DNA of 64,000 nucleotides from Salinibacterium hongtaonis (GTDB taxonomy: Bacteria; Actinomycetota; Actinomycetes; Actinomycetales; Microbacteriaceae). Of the stretch, positions 9,990 through 22,723 are shown one piece after another. Under the pieces are notes generated by a model, which was not told where the DNA came from, did not search any database, and was given only the letters and a program-made list of their open reading frames with translations. A program made the translations under genes and the position numbers. Numbering within the stretch: the stretch's first letter is position 1; the number at the start of each line of letters is the position of its first letter. The DNA is taken from positions 806,001-870,000 of the forward strand of contig NZ_CP026951.1 of NCBI RefSeq assembly GCF_003065485.1. The letters are read 5' to 3'.

Positions 9990-10429
9990 GTAGTTCTGTT
10001 CCCGTTCTGAAACGCGCCCTCGTCTCCGGCGTCGTCCTCGCTGCGGCGATCGCTGTCGTGGGCTCCGTGATCGGTTATCTCGTCGCAGGAACGCCCGGCG
10101 TCATCAGCGCCATCGCCGGTGCCGGAATCGCCATGGTATTCCTCGGCATCACGTCCCTCAGCATCATCATCGCCACGCGTTACGAGATGGTCGTCTTTTT
10201 CGCAATCGTCATGGGTGCATGGCTGCTCAAGTTCGTAATTTTCTTGGTGCTGATATTCGTACTCAGGGACCAGCCCTGGATCAACACCCAGGTTCTCTTC
10301 TTGAGCCTCGTTGTCGCAGTCCTGGGCACGCTCGTGGTCGATGTTGTCGTTATTGCAAAGTCCCGGATGCCCTATGTCAGCGATGTTTCGTTGCCAGGAG
10401 AGCAATCTGAGGGGCCAGAAGGTCGGTGA
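9986..10429 (+). CDS. AtpI-like small membrane protein
   Basis: This 147-residue protein has four predicted transmembrane helices (about 12-35, 38-62, 66-94 and 101-124) and short hydrophilic ends. It overlaps the preceding gene by 4 bases (ATGA at 9986-9989) and lies just upstream of atpB, the place of AtpI, the assembly chaperone that helps form the c-ring or supports Mg uptake in other bacteria. Sequence similarity to AtpI is weak by eye, so the name rests mainly on position and topology. Confidence 0.65.
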   Translation: MSSSVPVLKRALVSGVVLAAAIAVVGSVIGYLVAGTPGVISAIAGAGIAMVFLGITSLSIIIATRYEMVVFFAIVMGAWLLKFVIFLVLIFVLRDQPWINTQVLFLSLVVAVLGTLVVDVVVIAKSRMPYVSDVSLPGEQSEGPEGR

Positions 10430-10515
10430 GTGTACTCTCATGCCTCCATCTATTGGTAGAGTGATTTCGAACAACCCCCCCCTTTCGTCACCGCGTTTCC
10501 TGACGCCCGGATTCT

Positions 10516-10528
10516 GGAGATAGAGCTG
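10516..10528 (+). promoter_or_regulatory. atpB: Shine-Dalgarno and possible CTG start of atpB
   Basis: GGAG at 10516-10519 stands 6 bases before an in-frame CTG at 10526. The frame between this CTG and the ATG at 10610 encodes 28 residues (beginning LLVNALTRFIPFATGG) that look like a genuine N-terminus. The frame is open back to 10460 but contains no ATG, GTG or TTG. The ATG at 10610 has no good Shine-Dalgarno. Confidence 0.45.
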
Positions 10529-10609
10529 CTAGTAAACGCTCTGACAAGGTTCATCCCGTTCGCCACAGGCGGCTCCGGGGACGATGGTGGATTCCACGGT
10601 CCCTCGATC

Positions 10610-11350
10610 ATGGAGTTCTTCCCCGACATCGTCCTCTTCGAGGGCACGCCGTTCGCCATGAACCGCATCATGATGATTCGCGTCCTCATGACGTTGCTCA
10701 TCGTTCTGGTCTTTTGGCTTGGCACCCGCAACCTGAGGCTCGTCCCAGGTCGCGGCCAGGGCCTCATCGAATACGGACTCGACTTCGTTCGCGTCGGTAT
10801 CGCTGAGGATCTCCTCGGCAAGAAGGACGGCAAGCGCTTCCTTCCTATTCTCACGACGTTCTTCTTCATGATCTTGGCGATGAACATCACGGGAATCGTG
10901 CCGGGTCTCAACATCGCAGGAACATCCGTGATCGGTGTTCCCCTCGTGCTCGCCCTTGTGGCCTACGTCACGTGGATCTACGCGGGTCTCAAGAAGCACC
11001 CCGGCAAGTTCCTGCGCAACTCGTTGTTCCCGCCCGGAGTTCCCCCGGTGCTCTACATCATCGTGACGCCGATCGAGCTCGTCTCGACCTTCATCGTTCG
11101 CCCTGTGACGCACACGCTGCGACTCATGATGAACATGGTCGTCGGCCACCTTCTGCTCGTGCTCTTCTTTGCGGCAACTCAGTTCTTCTTCTTCTCGACG
11201 CAGGGCCTGTTCCCGCTCTTCGGTGTAGGAACCCTCGCATTCGGGTTGGCCTTCTCGTTCTTCGAAATCCTGGTTGCGATCCTGCAGGCCTATGTCTTCA
11301 CGATCCTGACCGCCGTCTATATCCAGCTCGCGCTGGCGGACGAGCACTAA
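10610..11350 (+). CDS. atpB: ATP synthase Fo subunit a
   Basis: Subunit a forms the proton half-channels beside the c-ring. From the first standard start (ATG 10610) the protein has 246 residues and five or six membrane helices. The essential arginine is in HTLRLMMNMVVGHLLL, and the C-terminal helix ends in VYIQLALADEH. The coding frame continues upstream with family-like sequence (GGFHGPSI before EFFPD), so the real start may be a CTG at 10526, giving 274 residues, closer to the usual length. It is followed by atpE after 67 bases. Confidence 0.93.
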   Translation: MEFFPDIVLFEGTPFAMNRIMMIRVLMTLLIVLVFWLGTRNLRLVPGRGQGLIEYGLDFVRVGIAEDLLGKKDGKRFLPILTTFFFMILAMNITGIVPGLNIAGTSVIGVPLVLALVAYVTWIYAGLKKHPGKFLRNSLFPPGVPPVLYIIVTPIELVSTFIVRPVTHTLRLMMNMVVGHLLLVLFFAATQFFFFSTQGLFPLFGVGTLAFGLAFSFFEILVAILQAYVFTILTAVYIQLALADEH

Positions 11351-11360
11351 GCACCACTGA

Positions 11361-11651
<291 letters not shown>

Positions 11652-11660
11652 GGAATCTCA

Positions 11661-12215
11661 ATGCTTGACGCACTGGTAATCGCCGCGGAGGAGGCAACGC
11701 CTAATCCGCTGATTCCGGCGACCTACGACATCGTCTGGTCTGCCGTATGCTTCGTCGTCATCCTGCTGGTCTTCTGGAAGGTTGTTCTTCCTAAGGTCAC
11801 GACCATGCTCGACGAGCGCACTGCGGTCATCGAGGGTGGCATCGCGAAGGCCGAGGCAGCACAGGCAGAGGCCAGCGCGCAGCTCGAGAAGTACAACGAG
11901 ATGCTCGCAGAAGCTCGCGCCGAAGCTGGCAAGATTCGTGAGCAGGCCCGTCTCGACGGCACCAAGATCCTCAGCGAGCTCAAGGAGCAGGCCACGGCCG
12001 AGGCCGCAAGGATCACATCCAACGCTTCCGCTCAGATCGAGGCAGAGCGCCAGGCCGCTCTCGTTTCGCTTCGTAGCGAAGTTGGCTCGCTTGCACTCGA
12101 CCTCGCGTCGGGTGTCATCGGCCAGAGCCTGAGTGACGACAAGAAGGCATCGGCACTCGTCGACAGCTTCCTTGCCGACCTCGAGGCTTCCGAAGCACAG
12201 AGCGCAGGAAAGTAA
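11661..12215 (+). CDS. atpF: ATP synthase Fo subunit b
   Basis: Subunit b is the peripheral stalk that ties F1 to Fo. The 184-residue protein has one N-terminal membrane helix (about 24-45, WSAVCFVVILLVFWKVVLP) followed by a long charged, alanine-rich coiled coil (KAEAAQAEASAQLEKY), and ends near the delta-binding region. It starts 9 bases after atpE and ends immediately before atpH with no gap. Confidence 0.95.
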   Translation: MLDALVIAAEEATPNPLIPATYDIVWSAVCFVVILLVFWKVVLPKVTTMLDERTAVIEGGIAKAEAAQAEASAQLEKYNEMLAEARAEAGKIREQARLDGTKILSELKEQATAEAARITSNASAQIEAERQAALVSLRSEVGSLALDLASGVIGQSLSDDKKASALVDSFLADLEASEAQSAGK

Positions 12216-13010
12216 ATGGGTTCAGCGACACGTGAAGCTACCGCGACATCGCGCGCGGCGCTTGCTGGCGTAACGAAGGTCACACTCGGCCTCGCGGAGG
12301 ATCTCTTCTCCGCGGGTCGTGTGATCGGAAGCTCGCTTCAGCTGCGCACGCTCGTGGCCGATGCTTCTGGCTCACCCGATGAGAAGGTCGCTGCCCTCAA
12401 GGCAGTCTTTCGTTCATCGTTGAGTGCAGACGCTATGGCTCTGCTCGGCACCGTTGTTTCTGCACGGTGGTCGTCGGTCGACGACCTTCTCGCGGGAATC
12501 GAAGATCTCGGCCTTCGTGCGGTCGCCTCCGCGGCGCCCTCAACGGTCGACATCGAGGGGGAGTTGTTCTCCTTCGCCGACGTTGTCGCTGCTAACCCCG
12601 AGCTTGAACTAGCGATCGGCAGCAAGCTCGGCAAGCCAGAGGCCAAGGCTGAGCTCGTCGACTCGCTTCTCACCGGGAGGGTTTCTGCGGAGACGCTTGC
12701 AGTCGTTCGCCACCTGGTGCAGCAGCCTCGCGGCCGCCGCATCGGTCAGCTGATCACCGAGTCCACCTCGACTATCGCAGACCAGAAGGGCTCGGCTATC
12801 GCCACCGTTACGACGGCGGCGCCGCTCGGCGCCCGACAGCGCACCAAGCTGCAGAAGGCCCTCACGGTCCGCTACGGCCGCGCTGTCACGCTGAACCTCG
12901 TGGTCGACCCTGCCCTTGTCGGTGGAGTTCGCGTTGCCATCGGCAACGACATCATCGACGGCAGTGTTGCATCGCGCATCGCCGACCTCAGACTGCAACT
13001 CGCCGGCTGA
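12216..13010 (+). CDS. atpH: ATP synthase F1 subunit delta
   Basis: Delta connects the peripheral stalk to the top of the alpha3beta3 head. At 264 residues it is longer than the about 180 of E. coli, as is usual in Actinobacteria; in mycobacteria the delta gene is fused to a b-type subunit, but here the genes are separate. The conserved C-terminal part is recognisable: TVTTAAPLGARQRTKLQKAL, VDPALVGGVRVAIGND and a terminal RIADLRLQL. The ATG follows the atpF stop directly. Confidence 0.93.
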   Translation: MGSATREATATSRAALAGVTKVTLGLAEDLFSAGRVIGSSLQLRTLVADASGSPDEKVAALKAVFRSSLSADAMALLGTVVSARWSSVDDLLAGIEDLGLRAVASAAPSTVDIEGELFSFADVVAANPELELAIGSKLGKPEAKAELVDSLLTGRVSAETLAVVRHLVQQPRGRRIGQLITESTSTIADQKGSAIATVTTAAPLGARQRTKLQKALTVRYGRAVTLNLVVDPALVGGVRVAIGNDIIDGSVASRIADLRLQLAG

Positions 13011-13064
13011 CCCGGCATTCAAGCCAACGGCACCGCAAGGTGCCGAGAAGACAAGGAAACGTAA

Positions 13065-14702
<1,638 letters not shown>

Positions 14703-14738
14703 CGGCGACCTTCACCGAACTAGGACAGAGAGAGATAC

Positions 14739-17167
<2,429 letters not shown>

Positions 17168-17169
17168 TC

Positions 17170-17436
17170 ATGGCCGTGCTCAACATCAGCCTTGTCTCGG
17201 CCGACCAGGAAGTCTGGTCGGGCGAGGGCACGATGGTGGTTGCTCGCACCACCGAGGGTGAGATCGGTCTTCTGCCCGGTCACGCGCCAATGCTCGCGAT
17301 CCTCGGATCGGGAGAGGTGCGCATCACCCTTGGCGACGGCAGCTCAGTGACGGCCGATGCTTCTGAGGGGTTTCTCTCGGTGGAGCACAACACCGTCACG
17401 ATCGTCGCGCGGCACGCTGCGCTGACGAACGCCTAA
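17170..17436 (+). CDS. atpC: ATP synthase F1 subunit epsilon, short form
   Basis: Epsilon couples rotor and c-ring. The ATG at 17170 is two bases after the atpD stop and gives 88 residues. The beta-sandwich domain is complete (LNISLVSADQEVWSGEGTMV, EIGLLPGHAPMLAIL), but the C-terminal two-helix hairpin that in E. coli and Bacillus inhibits ATP hydrolysis is absent: the protein ends just after the last strand. Short epsilons of this type occur in Actinobacteria. Confidence 0.94.
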   Translation: MAVLNISLVSADQEVWSGEGTMVVARTTEGEIGLLPGHAPMLAILGSGEVRITLGDGSSVTADASEGFLSVEHNTVTIVARHAALTNA

Positions 17437-17464
17437 TTTAGCTATTCGAAACGCCCCGGCGTCG

Positions 17465-18238
17465 ATGCTGCTGATCCTGCCTCCCTCCGAGTCCAAACGG
17501 GCCGGGGGAGTAGAGGGAACGCGGCTCGACCCGGGGCTTTTGAGTTTCTCCGCCCTGACGCCCATTCGCGAGCGGGTTCTCGCTGCGCTGGGCGAGTTTG
17601 GCGGCGACCTCGACGCAATGGGTGCGGCTCTCAAGGTGGGCGCCCGCCAGCGTGACGAACTCGAACGCAACACCGTGGTCGCGTCATCCCCCCTGATGCC
17701 ATCGCTCGACCGGTTCACGGGAGTGCTGTTCGATGGCCTAGGAGCCGAGACGCTGACCGCCGCCGAGCGTGAGTTTGCGGGCGCAACGGTAGCGGTGCAC
17801 TCGGCGCTGTTCGGCCTGGTCGGCGCGCTCGATCCGATCCCGGCCTATCGGCTCTCCCACGACTCCAAGCTCCCGGGGCTATCGCTCAAGAAGATCTGGG
17901 CGGCACCTATTTCGGCCGTTCTCGCCGAACGGAGCGGGCTCATCCTCGACCTGCGTTCGGAGGCGTATTCCGCGCTCGGGCCTGCCCCGTCGCGACCAGA
18001 TTCGTTGTATTTGCGGGTAGTGGCCGACGACGGAACCGGCCGAATCCGTGCGCTCAATCACTTCAACAAAAAGGGCAAGGGCGAGTTCACCCGTGCCGTC
18101 ATCGAGTCCGGCATTGAGCATCCGAATGCCGCATCGCTGCTTGAGTGGGCGGCGGACAGCGGCTACGCACTGGTACCGGGCAAACCGGGCGAGCTTGAGC
18201 TCGTGGTGCGCAACGCGGTAGGCGCGCAGCTCGTCTAA
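17465..18238 (+). CDS. yaaA: YaaA family protein (DUF328, peroxide stress)
   Basis: This 257-residue protein matches the YaaA family, which in E. coli binds DNA and lowers free iron during hydrogen peroxide stress. It starts MLLILPPSESKR, the family N-terminus, and carries the basic helical region NHFNKKGKGEFTRAVIE near the C-terminus. The role in this organism is inferred only from the family. It follows atpC after 28 bases. Confidence 0.8.
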   Translation: MLLILPPSESKRAGGVEGTRLDPGLLSFSALTPIRERVLAALGEFGGDLDAMGAALKVGARQRDELERNTVVASSPLMPSLDRFTGVLFDGLGAETLTAAEREFAGATVAVHSALFGLVGALDPIPAYRLSHDSKLPGLSLKKIWAAPISAVLAERSGLILDLRSEAYSALGPAPSRPDSLYLRVVADDGTGRIRALNHFNKKGKGEFTRAVIESGIEHPNAASLLEWAADSGYALVPGKPGELELVVRNAVGAQLV

Positions 18239-18248
18239 GCCCGATCGG

Positions 18249-18254
18249 TAGCAT
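18249..18254 (+). promoter_or_regulatory. Candidate leaderless promoter (-10) of the IclR gene
   Basis: TAGCAT fits TANNNT and ends 6 bases before the ATG at 18261, which lacks a Shine-Dalgarno. Transcription would therefore begin at or beside the start codon. No -35 is visible. Confidence 0.5.
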
Positions 18255-18260
18255 TAGCCT

Positions 18261-19064
18261 ATGGCCGAGGCACGGGGCGAATCGATGATCGCGCGCGTCA
18301 ATCGCGTGCTTCATGCCTTTGACGAGGACCATGACTCCCTCACAATCTCGGAGTTGGCCCATCGTGCCGGGCTCCCGGTTGCGACCGCGCATCGCATCGC
18401 ATCCGAGATGGTGGCCGAGCGGATGCTCGATCGCGACGGACAGCGATACTCGATCGGCACGGGCCTCTGGGAACGCGGCGAGCTAGCGGCGGTGAGTCTT
18501 CGCTTTAGAGAGATCGCGCTGCCGTATTTGCTGAGCCTCTATGAGGCGTCCGGAGAGAACGTGCATCTCGCGATTCTCGATGAGGGCGAAGCGCTCTATG
18601 CCATGCGCCTCGTGGGGCAGCGATCCGTGCCCACCATCAGCCGCATGGGTGGGCGGCTTCCCCTGCATACGACGGGGGTAGGAAAGTCGCTTCTCGCGTT
18701 TCAGGACGACGACTTTCTCGACGCATTTTTCGCTCGCCCGCTGAGAAGGGCGACTGTGCATTCTCGCGTTGACGAGCAGGCGCTGAGGGCGGAACTCGCA
18801 GAGATTCGGCGCTCCGGTTTCAGCATGGCCCACCAGGAGATGACCCTCGGCAATGCCTCTGTTGCGGTGCCGATCTTCGTCTCTGATGGCCCGCCATACG
18901 CCGCCGTTGGCCTGGTGTCACATCTGAATCGCGCGGATATGAGACGGATGGTTCCGCTTCTCAAGGAGGCGGCATCCGGAATTTCTGATGCCTTGGGCGT
19001 CAGCCTGGACGGGGGTCGCCGCCGCTGGCGTGACCTGTTCCATACCGCCGTGCGCTGGCGGTGA
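18261..19064 (+). CDS. IclR-family transcriptional regulator upstream of pcaH
   Basis: This 267-residue regulator has an N-terminal winged helix-turn-helix (about 8-75, with LTISELAHRAGLPVATAHRI as the recognition part) and the C-terminal effector-binding IclR domain (about 85-250, containing RMGGRLPLHTTGVGKSLLA). It is followed after 76 bases by pcaH in the same direction, and a palindrome plus promoter lie in that gap, so it probably controls the pcaHGBDC operon. The ligand cannot be deduced. A second IclR protein closes the pca region at 25874. Confidence 0.88.
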   Translation: MAEARGESMIARVNRVLHAFDEDHDSLTISELAHRAGLPVATAHRIASEMVAERMLDRDGQRYSIGTGLWERGELAAVSLRFREIALPYLLSLYEASGENVHLAILDEGEALYAMRLVGQRSVPTISRMGGRLPLHTTGVGKSLLAFQDDDFLDAFFARPLRRATVHSRVDEQALRAELAEIRRSGFSMAHQEMTLGNASVAVPIFVSDGPPYAAVGLVSHLNRADMRRMVPLLKEAASGISDALGVSLDGGRRRWRDLFHTAVRWR

Positions 19065-19078
19065 AGCATGAGCAATGT

Positions 19079-19101
19079 TTCTTTCCACTGAGTGAGAAGA
19101 A
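19079..19101 (+). promoter_or_regulatory. Imperfect palindrome upstream of the pcaH promoter
   Basis: TTCTTTCCACT, one G, then AGTGAGAAGAA form arms of 11 bases matching at 9 of 11 positions. The centre (19090) is 51 bases before the inferred transcription start at 19141 and the right arm ends 4 bases before the -35. That is where an activator would sit. It is a candidate operator for the adjacent IclR protein. Confidence 0.5.
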
Positions 19102-19105
19102 GTGA

Positions 19106-19134
19106 TTGGTTTCTGACGGGCGGCCTGCCACGCT
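19106..19134 (+). promoter_or_regulatory. Candidate pcaH promoter
   Basis: A -35 TTGGTT (19106-19111), a 17-base spacer and a -10 CACGCT (19129-19134, a weak match to TANNNT) end 6 bases before the pcaH GTG. The message would be leaderless, in line with the lack of a Shine-Dalgarno. The poor -10 suits an activator-dependent promoter. Confidence 0.4.
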
Positions 19135-19140
19135 GATCGC

Positions 19141-19980
19141 GTGACAGAGACCACCTCTACCCCAGATGACAACGCCCAGGGGCCGATCCGCGCGACGGAC
19201 CCTCTGGCGACCACCGCAACCCAGGCCGAAATCAACGACGAGATGCAGGCCATCGAACAGGAGTACCGCGACGGCGTCGCCGCAGGCGCTCCCGTCGAGA
19301 CGGCCGCGCGGCTCGACTACGCGCCCTACCGCAGCAGCATCCTGCGCAGCCCCACCAAGAGCGCAACGCTGGCCGACCCCGAGACGATCGAGCTCCACTC
19401 GCCCGCCTTTGGCCACCGTGACGTGACCTGGGTCGAATCCGACCTCACCATCCAGCACAACGGCGAGCCCCTCGGCGAGCGGATGGTCGTGACCGGTCGT
19501 CTGCTTGACGGCGACGGACGCCCTGTCCCCGGGCAGCTCATTGAGGTGTGGCAGGCGAACTCCGCTGGCCGGTACGTGCACAAGCGTGACCAGCACCCGG
19601 CGCCCCTTGACCCCAACTTCACGGGAACGGGCCGCGCCATCACCGACGAGAACGGTTTCTACCGTTTTCAGACGATCAAGCCAGGGCCCTACCCGTGGCG
19701 CAACCACACGAATGCGTGGCGTCCCGCCCACATTCACTTCTCGGTCTTCGGCACCGCGTTCACGCAGCGCATCGTGACCCAGATGTACTTTCCCAATGAC
19801 CCGCTGTTCGCGCTCGATCCGATCTATCAGTCGATCGTTGACCAGGACGCCCGCGATCGCCTGATCGCAAAGTATGACCACTCGGTGACCTCGCCGGAGT
19901 GGGCGCTCGGATACCAGTGGGATATCGTTCTCAACGGCTCAAAGCGCACCTGGACTGAGCCCGAGGAGGGTGACCACTGA
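19141..19980 (+). CDS. pcaH: Protocatechuate 3,4-dioxygenase beta subunit
   Basis: PcaH with PcaG cleaves protocatechuate between the hydroxyls to 3-carboxy-cis,cis-muconate using a non-haem Fe(III). Of 279 residues the first 60 or so are an extended N-terminal region. The four iron ligands of the family are identifiable: Tyr145 (GRYVHKRD), Tyr184 (GPYPW), His197 and His199 (RPAHIHFSV). The LIEVWQAN core strand is present. The GTG start lacks a Shine-Dalgarno. It overlaps pcaG by one base (TGATG). Confidence 0.96.
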   Translation: MTETTSTPDDNAQGPIRATDPLATTATQAEINDEMQAIEQEYRDGVAAGAPVETAARLDYAPYRSSILRSPTKSATLADPETIELHSPAFGHRDVTWVESDLTIQHNGEPLGERMVVTGRLLDGDGRPVPGQLIEVWQANSAGRYVHKRDQHPAPLDPNFTGTGRAITDENGFYRFQTIKPGPYPWRNHTNAWRPAHIHFSVFGTAFTQRIVTQMYFPNDPLFALDPIYQSIVDQDARDRLIAKYDHSVTSPEWALGYQWDIVLNGSKRTWTEPEEGDH

Positions 19981-20540
19981 TGACCAAGCTTGCTCCTACA
20001 CCTGGCCAGACGGTGGGACCGTTCTTCGGTTACGCCCTTCCCTTTGAGGGCGGCGAGCGCCTCGTGGACCGCACCCACCCCGGTGCCGTCCGGTTCTACG
20101 GTCACCTGTTCGATGGCCAGGGCAACCCCATTCCCGATGCCCTGATCGAACTGTGGCAGGCCGACGAGAACGGCGGTGTTCCTACCGCCGAAGGCTCGCT
20201 TCGCCGCGACGGCTACAGCTTCACCGGATTCGGCCGCACGTCGGTCGACGACAACGGACTGTTCTCGTTCACGACCGTTGAGCCAGGGGCAACCGCGGAG
20301 GGCGCGCTGCCGTTCTTCATGGTCACCGTTTTTGCGCGCGGCCTTCTCGACCGGGTTTTCACCCGGGCTTACCTGCCGGAGGCTTCTGGCAGCATTGCCG
20401 ACGACGCGTTCCTCGCCTCGCTCGGTGACCGCGCCGGTACCCTGATGACAACCCGCGACGAGCAGGGCAACATCCGTTTCGACATCCACATGCAGGGTGA
20501 CAACGAGACGGTGTTCATTGAGCATCGGCAGAAGGACTAA
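19980..20540 (+). CDS. pcaG: Protocatechuate 3,4-dioxygenase alpha subunit
   Basis: This 186-residue alpha subunit pairs with PcaH. It has the shared intradiol fold (TPGQTVGPFFGYALP at the N-terminus and ALIELWQADENGG) but lacks the full Tyr/Tyr/His/His iron set, as expected for the non-catalytic subunit. The C-terminus has RFDIHMQG and ends in a short hydrophilic tail. It overlaps pcaH by one base, so the two are made in equal amounts. pcaB follows after 5 bases. Confidence 0.94.
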   Translation: MTKLAPTPGQTVGPFFGYALPFEGGERLVDRTHPGAVRFYGHLFDGQGNPIPDALIELWQADENGGVPTAEGSLRRDGYSFTGFGRTSVDDNGLFSFTTVEPGATAEGALPFFMVTVFARGLLDRVFTRAYLPEASGSIADDAFLASLGDRAGTLMTTRDEQGNIRFDIHMQGDNETVFIEHRQKD

Positions 20541-20545
20541 AACAC

Positions 20546-21925
20546 GTGACTAACGGATCGGATGTCGCCGACGTCGGCTTGCTCTCCCCGCAGTGGGCTG
20601 GCACACCTGTCGCGGCGGCGACATCCGATGCCGCGATCGTCGCGGCAATGCTCGACGTCGAGGTGGCCCTCGCCTATGCCTGGCAGGAACTCGGCTTTGC
20701 GCCGGACGGCACGGGAGCGCTCATTGCCCGCGTCGTTGACTCCCTCGATATCGATGTCGCGTCGCTGGCCGCTCGATCGCGGTCGGGGGGAAACCCCATC
20801 ATCCCGCTGGTGAAAGATCTACGGGCGGCCGTTGCTGCCGAGGATGCTGCGGCAGCCGTGTGGGTGCACCGCGGTGCGACAAGCCAGGACATTCACGACT
20901 CCGCCCTCATGCTCGTGGCGCAGCGCGCGCTCGTGGCGGCACGCAGCGATCTCGCCTCTGTCGTCGACTCTCTCTCCTCTCTTGCGGACTCGCACCGCGC
21001 AACCCTGATGGTGTCCCGCACCCTGACGCAGCATGGGGTGCCCAGCACGTTCGGGCTCAAGGCCGCCGGCTGGCTTGCCGGCGTTGCGCACGCCTCCGTC
21101 GCGCTCGACCGTGCCGTCGCCGAGTTGCCGCTGCAGTGGGGCGGCGCAGGCGGCACGCTCGCGTCGTACTCGGTTATCGGCGAAACCGGCACGGGGCTTG
21201 CGGTGTCGGATGCCGTCGCCGACCGCCTAGGTCTCGCGCGGTCGATCCCGTGGCAAACGCAGCGATCTGCCGTGGTGCAACTGGCATCGGCACTCGCCCA
21301 GGTCGGCGGTGCGCTCGGCAAGATCGCCGTCGATGTTCTCGTGATGGTCCGCCCCGAGTTCGGCGAGCTTGGCGAGCCCTCTGCTGCCGGCCGCGGTGGC
21401 TCGTCGGCCATGCCCCAGAAGCAGAACCCCGTGCTGAGCGTTCTCATCCACTCGGCGGCGCGTCAGGCGCCGGGCCTCGCCGCGGAGGTTCAGCGCAGCG
21501 CTCTGGCCGTCGACGAAAGGCCGGATGGGGCGTGGCACGCGGAGTGGCAGGCGATTCGCGAGTTGCTGAGACTGGTCGGCGGTGCCGCAGGGCTCGCGGC
21601 CGAGCTCACCTCCGGCCTGAGCGTGTTCCCGACCGCCATGCTCCGCAATCTGGGCATGAGCGGATCGCTCGTTGTGAGCGAGCGACTCATGCTCGAGTAC
21701 GGCCCCCTCGTGGGACGAGACAGGCTGCAGGAGCTGGTCACCGCTCAGGCGGTGGATCCCACTGTCGACCTCGGCGCGCTGCTGCGGGCGGAACCTTCAC
21801 TAGCCAACGTCTCCGACCAGAGCCTCGCCGACTCCCTCGACCCCGCCCAGTACGTAGGCGACAACGACCTCATAATCGATCGAGCCATCGAATCGGCACG
21901 ATCAGCACTACGCAAGGAGCAGTAA
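20546..21925 (+). CDS. pcaB: 3-carboxy-cis,cis-muconate cycloisomerase
   Basis: PcaB lactonises 3-carboxy-cis,cis-muconate to gamma-carboxymuconolactone. It has 459 residues in the fumarase/aspartase superfamily, with the signature loop GGSSAMPQKQNPVLS (about 284-298) and the earlier VHRGATSQDIHDSA block that supplies active-site residues. The start is a GTG. The stop overlaps the pcaD ATG (TAATG at 21923-21927). Confidence 0.95.
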   Translation: MTNGSDVADVGLLSPQWAGTPVAAATSDAAIVAAMLDVEVALAYAWQELGFAPDGTGALIARVVDSLDIDVASLAARSRSGGNPIIPLVKDLRAAVAAEDAAAAVWVHRGATSQDIHDSALMLVAQRALVAARSDLASVVDSLSSLADSHRATLMVSRTLTQHGVPSTFGLKAAGWLAGVAHASVALDRAVAELPLQWGGAGGTLASYSVIGETGTGLAVSDAVADRLGLARSIPWQTQRSAVVQLASALAQVGGALGKIAVDVLVMVRPEFGELGEPSAAGRGGSSAMPQKQNPVLSVLIHSAARQAPGLAAEVQRSALAVDERPDGAWHAEWQAIRELLRLVGGAAGLAAELTSGLSVFPTAMLRNLGMSGSLVVSERLMLEYGPLVGRDRLQELVTAQAVDPTVDLGALLRAEPSLANVSDQSLADSLDPAQYVGDNDLIIDRAIESARSALRKEQ

Positions 21926-22722
21926 TGACCATTCCCCGACTGACAGGCGTTCGTGTCGAGGGGAGTAGCGGTCCCGCGCTTGTTCTGGGCCAATCGCTCG
22001 GAACCTCGACGATTCTGTGGAGCCGCGCGGTGCCGCTGCTCAAGGAGCACTTCACGATCCTGAGCGTTGATCTGCCAGGCCACGGCGATTCCCCGGCGAC
22101 CACGGAGCCGTTCACGGTCGCGGAGCTTGCGGATGCCGTTGTCGCCACGGCAGCGGATGCCGGCTTCGAGCACTTCTTTTATGCCGGAGTCTCGTTGGGC
22201 GGCCAGGTTGCGCTTGAGCTTGCGCTGCGTCATCCGGATGCTGTGGATGGTGCTTCGATCATCTGCTCGTCGGCCAAGGTCGGTTCAGAAGAGGCCTGGC
22301 GCGATCGCGCTGCGATGGTGAGGGTGCAGGGAACTCCGGCACTCGTCGCCGGTTCCGCGGAGCGCTGGTTTGCGCCCGGCTTTATCGATGCGCAGCCTGA
22401 TGCCGCAGGCGCGCTGCTCCGTGCGCTCGCCTTTGCCGACGACGAGAGCTATGCGCTGTGCTGTGAGGCTCTTGCGGTGAGCGACATCCGCGCGAAGCTA
22501 GCCGAGATCTCTGTTCCGATTCTTGCTCTGTGGGGCGAGCTGGATCCGGTAATCGCGACGGACGAGGCGCGCTCGGTTGCCGAGAATGTGCAGCATGGCC
22601 GTGGTGTGCAGATCGCGGGTGTGGCTCATCTGGCCCCGATTGAGAGCCCTCAGGTTGTTGCGACCGAGCTCATCGACTTCTTCTCTGGCAAACATCACAC
22701 CGACGCGACGAAAGGCGAGTGA
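21925..22722 (+). CDS. pcaD: 3-oxoadipate enol-lactonase
   Basis: This alpha/beta hydrolase converts beta-ketoadipate enol-lactone to beta-ketoadipate. The ATG at 21925, overlapping the pcaB stop, gives 265 residues. The catalytic triad is readable: Ser90 in GVSLGGQ, Asp207 in WGELDPV and His235 in GVAHLAP. Unlike the PcaL fusion of several Actinobacteria, PcaD and PcaC are separate here, with pcaC starting one base after this stop. Confidence 0.94.
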   Translation: MTIPRLTGVRVEGSSGPALVLGQSLGTSTILWSRAVPLLKEHFTILSVDLPGHGDSPATTEPFTVAELADAVVATAADAGFEHFFYAGVSLGGQVALELALRHPDAVDGASIICSSAKVGSEEAWRDRAAMVRVQGTPALVAGSAERWFAPGFIDAQPDAAGALLRALAFADDESYALCCEALAVSDIRAKLAEISVPILALWGELDPVIATDEARSVAENVQHGRGVQIAGVAHLAPIESPQVVATELIDFFSGKHHTDATKGE

Positions 22723-22723
22723 C

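Noticed and set aside
20860-21924. A 355-codon N-terminal extension of PcaD
   Set aside because: It runs out of frame through pcaB; the ATG at 21925 overlapping the pcaB stop gives a standard-length enzyme.
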